A DNA stretch of 9,081 nucleotides from the NCBI GenBank assembly GCA_937965895.1, contig CALCKS010000232.1:1-9081 (forward strand). Direction: 5' to 3'. This document shows positions 1-5,407 of the stretch, in pieces (position 1 is the first letter of the stretch; every line of letters starts with the position of its first letter). This DNA is from an uncultured Campylobacter sp. (GTDB taxonomy: Bacteria; Campylobacterota; Campylobacteria; Campylobacterales; Campylobacteraceae). Both the position numbers and the translations under genes were made by a program. The notes under the pieces were generated by a model. It was not told the DNA's origin. It made no database searches and was given only the letters and a program-made list of their open reading frames with translations.

Positions 1-425
1 CGCTCGTGATCGTGGACTTTGCGCACACTCCAGACGGCATCGAAAAGGTGCTAAATGCGCTGCGTCATCGCAAGATCGTCGCAGTTTTTGGCGCCGGCGG
101 CGATAGAGACCGCACTAAACGCCCAAAAATGGGCGCAACTGCGCAAAAATACGCACACAGACTGGTCGTCACCAGCGACAACCCTCGCAGCGAGGAGCCT
201 GAAAGCATCATCGCCGAAATTTGCGGCGGCCTAGAGATGAACGAGCACGTAAAATGCATCGCAAACCGCAAAGAGGCGATAAAATACGCGCTTGAAAGCC
301 TCGCGCAGGACGAAATTTTGGTGATTTTGGGCAAGGGCGACGAAACCTACCAAGAGATCAAAGGCGTAAAGTATCCATTTAGCGATAAGCAAGTCGTGCG
401 CGAACTTTTGGGTGCACGCGCCTAA
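1..425 (+). CDS. murE: MurE, UDP-MurNAc-tripeptide synthetase (C-terminal part, 5' truncated by window edge)
   Basis: Cytoplasmic ATP-dependent ligase that adds the third amino acid to UDP-MurNAc-L-Ala-D-Glu in peptidoglycan synthesis. The reading frame is open from base 3, so the visible GTG at base 6 is internal, not the start. About 140 residues remain, covering the C-terminal Mur-ligase domain. Visible motifs are VDFAHTPDGIEKVL at the domain boundary, FGAGGDRDRTKRPKMG, and DNPR (bases 177-188). DNPR is the signature of enzymes that add meso-diaminopimelate rather than lysine, as expected for a Gram-negative. The usual GKGHE motif reads GKGDETYQ here (330-353): His is replaced by Asp, while the following Glu, which contacts diaminopimelate in the E. 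coli enzyme, is kept. The TAA stop lies inside a TAAATTT. In C. jejuni murE sits directly upstream of the ybaB-PDZ-ispA block; here panD and an EFR1 gene lie between. Identity is secure. Confidence 0.95.
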   Translation, partial: LVIVDFAHTPDGIEKVLNALRHRKIVAVFGAGGDRDRTKRPKMGATAQKYAHRLVVTSDNPRSEEPESIIAEICGGLEMNEHVKCIANRKEAIKYALESLAQDEILVILGKGDETYQEIKGVKYPFSDKQVVRELLGARA

Positions 426-449
426 ATTTATGTATAAAACGGCGCCAGA

Positions 450-480
450 CAAGGGTAAATTTGCGTAAAATTTGCCTTTG
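450..480 (+). terminator. Possible terminator hairpin after murE
   Basis: A 13-bp stem (450-462 with 468-480, including two G-T wobble pairs) closes a five-base loop GCGTA, 25 bases after the murE stop. Both arms contain AAATTT. The 3' arm ends CCTTTG and is followed by TTTGCG, a poor U-tract, so an intrinsic terminator is possible but weak. It may simply reflect two neighbouring copies of the AAATTT motif. Confidence 0.35.
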
Positions 481-641
481 TTTGCGTCTAAATTTCTATT
501 TTTACCACCAAACGGCGTCAAATTTATCGCAGTTTTTATCGCTCGCACAAATACTTCTAAAATCAAATTTAATCACAAATTTAACTCCGAATTTTATCGT
601 AGCGAGCAAGCAAAAATGAATCGCCGCTGCCAAATTTATAG

Positions 642-647
642 TATAAT
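642..647 (+). promoter_or_regulatory. -10 box of the panD promoter
   Basis: A perfect TATAAT sits 27 bases before the panD ATG, preceded by AT-rich sequence (CAAATTTATAG) as in Campylobacter sigma-70 promoters, which lack a conserved -35. Transcription would start near 654 and give a leader of about 20 bases. This indicates that panD is transcribed independently of murE. Confidence 0.7.
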
Positions 648-674
648 TTTTCTAAAAAATACAAAGGACGGCCG

Positions 675-1022
675 ATGAAAATCGAAATTTTATCAAGCAA
701 AATCCACCGCGCGCGCGTGACGGACGCCAACCTAAACTACGTGGGCTCGATCACGATCGGGCCCGAGCTCATCGAGGCTGCGGGGCTTTGCGAATACCAA
801 AAAGTCGAGATCCTAAACGTCAATAACGGCGAGCGGTTCGCTACATACGTGATCCGCGGCGATAAAAAGGGCGAGATCTGCCTAAACGGCGCGGCCGCGC
901 GCAAAGTCTGCGTTGGCGACATCGTCATCATCGTGGCCTATGCTCAGATAAGCGCCAAAAAAGCGAGAGATTTCGAGCCAAAAATCGTGCAGGTAAACGA
1001 GAAAAACGAGATCGTAAAATAA
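675..1022 (+). CDS. panD: Aspartate 1-decarboxylase (pyruvoyl enzyme)
   Basis: Converts L-aspartate to beta-alanine for pantothenate and coenzyme A synthesis in the cytoplasm. The 115-residue product has the family fold signature: MKIEILSSKIHRARVT at the start with Lys9, then YVGSITI, where the proenzyme self-cleaves between Gly24 and Ser25 to make the pyruvoyl group. NGERFATY carries Arg54 and Tyr58, the NGAAAR loop is at 71-76, and VGDIVIIVAYA follows at 80-90. All expected active-site residues are present and the length is close to the usual 115-130. The start is supported by AAAGGA six bases upstream. The panB and panC genes are not next to it here. As I recall, H. pylori places panD directly before a ybaB gene; here an EFR1-like gene intervenes. 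Annotation is secure. Confidence 0.96.
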   Translation: MKIEILSSKIHRARVTDANLNYVGSITIGPELIEAAGLCEYQKVEILNVNNGERFATYVIRGDKKGEICLNGAAARKVCVGDIVIIVAYAQISAKKARDFEPKIVQVNEKNEIVK

Positions 1023-1028
1023 TATATA

Positions 1029-1040
1029 GCCAAATTTGGC
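1029..1040. repeat. 12-bp perfect palindrome GCCAAATTTGGC
   Basis: Begins seven bases after the panD stop and is centred on an AAATTT. The 225-base spacer to the next gene (1023-1247) holds seven AAATTT copies and nothing else I can recognise: no RNA gene and no convincing terminator. A TAAAAT at 1098-1103 could be a -10 box for the EFR1-like gene, but support is weak. Confidence 0.5.
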
Positions 1041-1247
1041 GCTTCTTACACAGAACCGTTTAAATTTACGTTTTGTGACGCCTGGTCAAATTTGCGGTAA
1101 AATTTAGACTAGTGCGGTGCGACGGTTATTTGCAAACAGACAAAAAGCGAATGCGCCAAATAGTAATTTATTTAAATTTGTCGCCGCTTAGCGTTAAATT
1201 TTACGTAGTCGGCAAATTTAGCGCCTGAATTTAAAAGGATTCGCAAA

Positions 1248-2024
1248 ATGATAGTGATTTATTTCAGCTCTACGGGCAATACCAAGCATTGCACGCAGAG
1301 ATTTATAGAGCGTCTGGGCGGCGACATCCCCGCGGTTTCGATCGAGGATGAGTGCTGCGGCGAGCTGCTAAAACACCACAATGACGTGATCCTCGCCTAT
1401 CCCGTTTACTTTAGCGACCTGCCGCAGATCGTGCGCGAGTTTATTTGCGAAAACAGCGCGAATTTCCGCGGCAAAAACGTCTTTATCATCGCTACGATGG
1501 AGATTTTTAGCGGCGACGGAGCGGGCTGCGCGGCTAGGATCCTAAGGCGGGCGGGCGCGAAGATAACGGGCGGCGCACACGTGAAAATGCCCGCGTTTAT
1601 CCTCGACGTGGCGATTTTTAGCTACTCGGCGCAGAAAAACGAGCGCCTGATTAAAGAGGCAAACGCCAAGCTAGAGCGCGCCTCGGAGGCATTTGCCGCG
1701 GGTAATCCGCCGCAAGAGGGGCTAGGCGTGCTATGCCGTATCGCGGGACTTTTGGGGCAGCGGCTATGGATGAAAATTTGGGACAAAACACCATTTGCTA
1801 AGCGCAAACCGAGCCTAGATACGGCGCGGTGCAACGGGTGCGGTGAGTGCGCAAAATCCTGCCCGATGCAAAATATAAAAATCGCGCACGGTAAAGCAAA
1901 ATTTGGCGAGCGCTGCACGATTTGCTACAGATGCGTGAACAAGTGCAGGCAAAAGGCGATAACGATCCTCGGCAAGGCGAAAAATCTGGAAAAATCGGTC
2001 GCGGCGGAGTTTAAAGATATCTGA
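1248..2024 (+). CDS. EFR1-family flavodoxin/ferredoxin fusion protein
   Basis: A 258-residue cytoplasmic protein, probably an electron-transfer or redox enzyme of unknown partner. Residues 1-150 form a flavodoxin-like domain: MIVIYFSSTGNT has the Ser/Thr-rich phosphate loop that binds FMN, and VILAYPVYFSDLPQ is the second flavin-side loop. The C-terminal third carries two [4Fe-4S] motifs. The first is C195-x2-C198-x2-C201-x3-C205-Pro; the second is C223-x2-C226-x2-C229-x3-C233, followed by Arg instead of the usual Pro. This order and length match the EFR1 family, for which no defined reaction is known to me. The start has AAAAGGA eight bases upstream. It sits alone between AT-rich spacers of 225 and 382 bases, inside an otherwise conserved housekeeping region, so it is probably a lineage-specific insertion. 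No matching oxidoreductase partner is adjacent. Confidence 0.88.
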   Translation: MIVIYFSSTGNTKHCTQRFIERLGGDIPAVSIEDECCGELLKHHNDVILAYPVYFSDLPQIVREFICENSANFRGKNVFIIATMEIFSGDGAGCAARILRRAGAKITGGAHVKMPAFILDVAIFSYSAQKNERLIKEANAKLERASEAFAAGNPPQEGLGVLCRIAGLLGQRLWMKIWDKTPFAKRKPSLDTARCNGCGECAKSCPMQNIKIAHGKAKFGERCTICYRCVNKCRQKAITILGKAKNLEKSVAAEFKDI

Positions 2025-2376
2025 TTCGCGTTTGTTTGCATGGGTCTCAGCTCCGCGATAGTTTATTTTGTCGCGTTTTACGTGTGGCTTTTAAATTTGA
2101 TGAAATCCTCTTTTACTCTGTATTTCGCCTATTATTCCAGGTAAATTTCTCAAAATTTGCAGAAAAGTCCATGCTAAAAAACTACGCAGGCACGTTTACG
2201 GGAGCCAAAACAGATCAAAACTCGCGCAGTTCATTTAAAGCAAAATTTCATCGTCAAATTTGACGGCTTTTCGGGCTCAAATTTACCCGTCCGCGCTCGT
2301 ATCCGCGGCGAGTTTTAAAGGCGGGAACGAAACTTGCATTGCAGAGCTTAAAAAAGTAAATTTAGCTTAAATTGGC

Positions 2377-2382
2377 TAAAAT
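2377..2382 (+). promoter_or_regulatory. Probable -10 box of the ybaB operon promoter
   Basis: TAAAAT lies 30 bases before the preferred ybaB start, downstream of AT-rich sequence. Transcription would begin near 2389, just before the ribosome binding site. One mismatch from TATAAT; no -35 is evident, which is usual for this group. Confidence 0.45.
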
Positions 2383-2395
2383 AACGCGAAATTTG

Positions 2396-2401
2396 AAAGG
2401 A
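2396..2401 (+). promoter_or_regulatory. Ribosome binding site that fixes the ybaB start
   Basis: AAAGGA ends at 2401 and so overlaps the first of two candidate ATG codons (2401), leaving no spacing for it. The second ATG at 2407 is five bases downstream, the normal distance, and gives an N-terminus MFEGIDFSKM that resembles other Campylobacter YbaB proteins. Confidence 0.75.
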
Positions 2402-2406
2402 TGTTT

Positions 2407-2724
2407 ATGTTTGAGGGGATCGATTTTTCAAAAATGGGACAGATGCTCGAGGAGGCGCAAAAAAAAGCGCAGGAGATCGAGCAAGAGAGCCAAAAGCGCG
2501 AATTTAGCGTAAAAAGCGGCGGCGGGCTCATCAGCGTTAGAGCAAACGGCAAGGGCGAGGTGCTCGATATCAGCATTGACGATAGCTTGTTAGAGGACAA
2601 GGAGAGCTTGCAGATCTTGCTCATCAGCGCCGTAAACGACGTGCTAAAGATGATCGAGGACGACCGCAAAAACGCCGCGTCAAGGATGCTAGGCGGGTTT
2701 GCCGGCATGGGGCTAGGGCAATGA
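2407..2724 (+). CDS. YbaB/EbfC family nucleoid-associated DNA-binding protein
   Basis: A small (105-residue) dimeric protein of the YbaB/EbfC family, which binds DNA and helps to organise the nucleoid. The N-terminus MFEGIDFSKM precedes a Lys/Glu/Gln-rich helix (about residues 8-32). The family core follows: SGGGLISVRANGKGEVLDIS (about 40-59), an acidic segment IDDSLLEDKESLQ, and a C-terminal helix with AVNDVLKMIE. The tail MLGGFAGMGLGQ is the flexible Gly/Met-rich end common in the family. I chose ATG 2407 over ATG 2401 because AAAGGA would touch the earlier codon. The stop codon overlaps the next start (ATGA, 2721-2724), so ybaB and the PDZ gene are probably translated together. The gene order ybaB - PDZ - ispA matches C. 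jejuni Cj1642-1644. In many other bacteria ybaB instead accompanies dnaX and recR. Confidence 0.93.
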   Translation: MFEGIDFSKMGQMLEEAQKKAQEIEQESQKREFSVKSGGGLISVRANGKGEVLDISIDDSLLEDKESLQILLISAVNDVLKMIEDDRKNAASRMLGGFAGMGLGQ

Positions 2725-3932
2725 AACGCGCAGCTATCTCGCGCCGTTTGGACGCGTTTTTGGGACTCGCGCGGTTAAATTTTGGCGGCGCTTTGGACGG
2801 TGCGGCTTTAAATTCGAGTTCAAATTTAGCTCGCAAATTTTGCTCTCCGCTTTTTGCGGTTTTTGTGATTTGCGTATTTGCCGCGTCGCTTAGAGCCGAG
2901 CCGCGCCCGACGCAGGATGATTTTAACGCTTGCTTCGAGAAAAACTTGCCCGCCATGGTAAACGTCGCGGGTAACGGCGGCATCGCGATCACGCCAAATC
3001 TAATCGCCGTACCTAAAGGCGAAACTCCCGTGAAAAACTACGTCAAATTTGATCCCTATCTAGGCCTCTATCTGGTCGCCTCGGACGCCAAACTCGAGCC
3101 TGTAAAGATGTCTGACGATAACGCGACGAAAAAAAGCGACTGGGTAAGCGTCACGCGCGATCTAAACGCGACCGTTTACGGCCACGTAAAGGCACAGGCA
3201 CAGGCGCTAGGCGAGCTGGACGTGCTCACGTTTGACGTAAACGGCACGGGCGCCGTGCTAAGTCCGTGCTGCAAGTTACGCGGTATCGCAGTGGGCGGGG
3301 ATAAATTCGTTCCGAGCCGTTATCTACGGCACTTTGCGGCGTATAAAGACGTTTACTACGGCGACGTGGGTGCGGTCTTTGAGGAGCGAGACGGCAAGCT
3401 CTATGTAAAGAGCGTCGATCCGCTCGGACGCGGCGCGGCGCTGATGGTAGGCGATGAGATTTTGAGCGTAAACGGCGAGAAATTTGAGAGCTTGCGCGAG
3501 CTAAACGAGAGGATTTTGTTCGCCAAAAAGGGCGAGCGGCTCAAATTTGAGATCAAGCGCGGTGATGAGGTTTTGAAATTTGGCGTGGCGGTCTCTGACG
3601 ACGCGGCCAAAAAAGAGCAAAAAGCACCGATGAAGGCGGATAAAAAGGCCGCCGCGAGCGACGCAAAACCTCAGTCCATGCCGCAAAGTAGCGATGCCGC
3701 GAGCGTGCAAAAGCTCTACGGCATGACATTTGACGAGAAACTAATAGTAAAAAGCGTGGACGCGAACTCGGGCGCGGCCAAATTTGGTGTCAGGGTCGGC
3801 GACAAGCTGATACAAGTGGGGCAAAAAACGGTCTCAAGCCGCAAAGAAGCGCTCGGCCTGCTTGCTAAAGGCGGCGGTCAAAATTTGCTATTTAGACGCA
3901 ACGGCTTTGACTTTTTTTACAATGCACGGTAG
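2721..3932 (+). CDS. Periplasmic protein with inactive HtrA-like domain and two PDZ domains (likely PflC-type flagellar disk scaffold)
   Basis: A 403-residue exported protein. Residues 1-38 are a non-conserved-looking extension; 41-57 are hydrophobic (signal peptide), with probable cleavage after SLRA (59). Residues 66-205 look like a trypsin/HtrA domain that has lost its triad. Asp-Leu is replaced in DPYLGLYLV (Gly115), no His follows the GNGGIAITPNLIAVP strand pair, and the GNSGG loop reads NGTGAVL (Thr176). The domain end GIAVGGDKFVPSRYL resembles the HtrA IGFAIPS region. PDZ1 spans about 213-292 and PDZ2 about 333-401, joined by a Lys/Ala/Ser-rich linker. Position and architecture match Cj1643. 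From memory, that protein is PflC, an inactivated HtrA-like protein of the C. jejuni flagellar basal disk. The start overlaps the ybaB stop (ATGA) with only a weak AGGG, which suggests translational coupling. The call of exported PDZ protein is secure; the PflC assignment is inference. Confidence 0.85.
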   Translation: MKRAAISRRLDAFLGLARLNFGGALDGAALNSSSNLARKFCSPLFAVFVICVFAASLRAEPRPTQDDFNACFEKNLPAMVNVAGNGGIAITPNLIAVPKGETPVKNYVKFDPYLGLYLVASDAKLEPVKMSDDNATKKSDWVSVTRDLNATVYGHVKAQAQALGELDVLTFDVNGTGAVLSPCCKLRGIAVGGDKFVPSRYLRHFAAYKDVYYGDVGAVFEERDGKLYVKSVDPLGRGAALMVGDEILSVNGEKFESLRELNERILFAKKGERLKFEIKRGDEVLKFGVAVSDDAAKKEQKAPMKADKKAAASDAKPQSMPQSSDAASVQKLYGMTFDEKLIVKSVDANSGAAKFGVRVGDKLIQVGQKTVSSRKEALGLLAKGGGQNLLFRRNGFDFFYNAR

Positions 3933-3943
3933 TCGCGGGCGGC

Positions 3944-3971
3944 AAATTTGACGCCTTTGCGGGTTAAATTT
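3944..3971 (+). repeat. Hairpin framed by two AAATTT copies after the PDZ gene
   Basis: AAATTTGAC(G)CC pairs with GGGTTAAATTT across the loop TTTGC: an 11-bp stem with one bulged G. It begins 12 bases after the PDZ gene stop. There is no U-run behind it, so I do not call it a terminator. It could attenuate transcription into ispA or be a by-product of motif density. Confidence 0.35.
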
Positions 3972-4021
3972 GAGAAATTTAGCCTGCACCCGGCCGGTCG
4001 ACAAAATAAAACGGAGAATAG

Positions 4022-5200
4022 ATGCAAAATCAAAATTTAGCGGTAAAATCAAAATTTAGCGGCAATGATCAGATTTGCCTTCAAAGCGCGGCGAAAGCGT
4101 CAAATTTGAGCGAGTCGCGGGCGCTGCCGAAGGATCAAATTTTAGCTCGTAGTTCGCGCGCGAGCTCGTACCAAAACCGCTCTCAATTTTTAAACGCGAA
4201 CAAAGCTAGAATAAACTCCGAAAATCCGACTCAAAGCCCGAAAAACCGAGCAAATTTGATCTCGCTCAACGCGGCAAAAGGCTCGTGTTTTACCTCGGGC
4301 GCAAATTTACAGCCCGGCATAAATCAAACGGCTCTGAGCGCCGCCGATCAAGACGCGCTTTTGGCCGAGTTTAAGGCGTTTTTGAATGCGCATTTACCGA
4401 GCAACCCTAGCTTTCATCCGTGTTTTGACGAGGCGCTTTCGTACACGCTAAAATCGGGCGGCAAGCACTTTCGCGCGATGCTAGTCGCTGGCGTCGTAGC
4501 GGCGGTGCGTCCCGAGCGCAAAGAGTCAGCGTTTCACGTCGCGCTGGCATTTGAGACAATGCACAGCTACTCGCTCATCCACGACGATCTGCCTGCGATG
4601 GACGACTCGGATCTGCGCCGCGGACAGCCTAGTTTGCACGTCAAATTTGACGAAGTGACGGCGATCCTGGCTGGCGACGCGCTAAACACCCACGCCTTTT
4701 ATCAGATAGCAAAAGCCCCGCTGGATGCGGACGCGCGCATAAAATGCGTCGAGATCCTGAGTCGCAACGCCGGTATCTACGGCATGGCGCTTGGGCAGGC
4801 GGTGGATTGCTATTTCGAAAATCAAAAGCTAGGGCTTGAAGAGCTAAAATTTTTGCACATCCATAAGACCGCGCGCCTCATCGCGGCGAGCTTGCAGGCA
4901 GGCTGCGTTGTGGCGGGGCTAGATGAGGCGGAGGCTGTGCGCATATACGACATCGGGCTTGATCTGGGGCTGGCGTTTCAGATCGCAGACGACATCATCG
5001 ACGCGACGCAAAGCGCCGAAACGGCGGGCAAGCCGACGCATAACGACGGCGCTAAAAACTCCTTTACCAACCTTCTTGGCGTGGAGGGCGCGGTGCAGGC
5101 TAAAAACGAGCTCATCGCAAAGATAGAGCGCGAGCTAGGCGGCGTGCATGCTGGTATCCGCGCTATCGTAACGGGCCTCATCGACAAGCATCTGCGGTAA
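4022..5200 (+). CDS. ispA: IspA-type polyprenyl (farnesyl) diphosphate synthase with N-terminal extension
   Basis: Condenses isopentenyl diphosphate with dimethylallyl and geranyl diphosphate to make farnesyl diphosphate, the precursor of undecaprenyl and quinone side chains. The catalytic core starts near residue 105. Features in order: GGKHFR (146-151), the first Asp-rich motif in HDDLPAMDDSDLRRG (Asp188, Asp189, Asp194, Arg199-Arg200), HKT (281-283), and the second Asp-rich motif DDIID (323-327). Tyr183, five residues before the first motif, fits a C15 product. The core is of ordinary length (about 288 residues), but about 104 polar residues precede it, rich in Asn, Ser, Gln and Ala and without a recognisable domain. 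The ATG at 4022 has GGAG five bases upstream, so the long form may really be translated. The extension holds six AAATTT motifs and a frame-shifted 18-bp repeat, as the spacers do. Neighbours match C. jejuni Cj1643-1644. Confidence 0.93.
   Translation: MQNQNLAVKSKFSGNDQICLQSAAKASNLSESRALPKDQILARSSRASSYQNRSQFLNANKARINSENPTQSPKNRANLISLNAAKGSCFTSGANLQPGINQTALSAADQDALLAEFKAFLNAHLPSNPSFHPCFDEALSYTLKSGGKHFRAMLVAGVVAAVRPERKESAFHVALAFETMHSYSLIHDDLPAMDDSDLRRGQPSLHVKFDEVTAILAGDALNTHAFYQIAKAPLDADARIKCVEILSRNAGIYGMALGQAVDCYFENQKLGLEELKFLHIHKTARLIAASLQAGCVVAGLDEAEAVRIYDIGLDLGLAFQIADDIIDATQSAETAGKPTHNDGAKNSFTNLLGVEGAVQAKNELIAKIERELGGVHAGIRAIVTGLIDKHLR
4026..4062 (+). repeat. Tandem 18-bp direct repeat at the 5' end of ispA
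   Basis: AAAATCAAAATTTAGCGG occurs perfectly at 4026-4043 and 4045-4062, a 19-base period. Since 19 is not a multiple of three, the two copies are read in different frames (QNQNLA then VKSKFSG). This means that the repeat arose at the DNA level and not as a protein repeat. Confidence 0.85.
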
Positions 5201-5271
5201 ATTTGACTTAAATTTATGCTTAAAGCGGTCAAATTTGAGCAGTTAAATTTGCCGTCAAATTTCGCAAATTT
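5199..5271. repeat. Cluster of six AAATTT motifs after ispA
   Basis: AAATTT begins at 5199, 5210, 5231, 5245, 5257 and 5266. The first overlaps the ispA TAA stop. Several copies extend to GTCAAATTT or its complement, so 5199-5207 can pair with 5228-5236 (9 bp). The rest of the 207-base spacer up to 5374 shows no gene. Confidence 0.7.
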
Positions 5272-5371
5272 TATCCATAACTACAAAACTCTATCCGCTC
5301 GGTATAAATAAACCATCTCGCAAACCGTGCCGATGCCGCCGTAAATTCGGCAAAATTTGGCGTCCTTTTTA

Positions 5372-5380
5372 TGCTATAAT
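5372..5380 (+). promoter_or_regulatory. Extended -10 promoter of the first Trp-repeat gene
   Basis: TGCTATAAT combines a perfect TATAAT (5375-5380) with the upstream TG of extended -10 promoters, behind a run of T. Predicted transcription start is near 5387, giving a leader of about 20 bases that contains AAAAGGAGA. It is among the best promoter sequences in the window. Confidence 0.75.
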
Positions 5381-5407
5381 CTTTTAAATTTATCAAAAGG
5401 AGAGATA

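Larger units (their letters stand above)
2025..2406. other. 382-base non-coding spacer rich in AAATTT
   Basis: Lies between the EFR1-like gene and ybaB. It contains eight AAATTT copies, one within the 14-bp perfect palindrome CGTCAAATTTGACG (2252-2265), and a weak 4-bp stem CTCG/CGAG (2296-2312) followed by TTTT that could act as a poor terminator. A frame opening from TTG at 2036 (75 codons) has no ribosome binding site and no protein-like composition. I see no tRNA, rRNA or other RNA gene. Its 3' end carries the probable ybaB promoter. Confidence 0.6.

Noticed and set aside
472..678. 68-codon open frame ahead of panD
   Set aside because: TTG start without a ribosome binding site; made of AAATTT-rich spacer and contains the panD promoter.
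1622..1918. Minus-strand open frames opposite the main genes
   Set aside because: All minus-strand frames lie antisense to well-supported genes, or largely so, have no ribosome binding sites and are Ser/Pro/Arg-rich as expected from complementary strands.
2036..2263. 75-codon open frame between the EFR1-like gene and ybaB
   Set aside because: TTG start, no ribosome binding site, composition like the other spacers, no recognisable protein features.
2401..2406. Earlier ATG for ybaB
   Set aside because: The AAAGGA site overlaps this codon; ATG 2407 has proper spacing and the family N-terminus.
2459..2466. Run of eight A in ybaB forming an in-frame A-AAA-AAA slippery site
   Set aside because: A -1 shift ends after about a dozen codons, and there is no clear stimulatory structure; Lys codons explain it.
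3912..3918. Run of seven T near the end of the PDZ gene as a phase-variable tract
   Set aside because: Too short, and slippage would change only the last few residues (FFYNAR).
5357..5407. TTG start giving 17 more residues to Trp-repeat protein A
   Set aside because: It lies upstream of the -10 box, so it would not be transcribed from that promoter; ATG 5408 has AAGGAG and a signal peptide.
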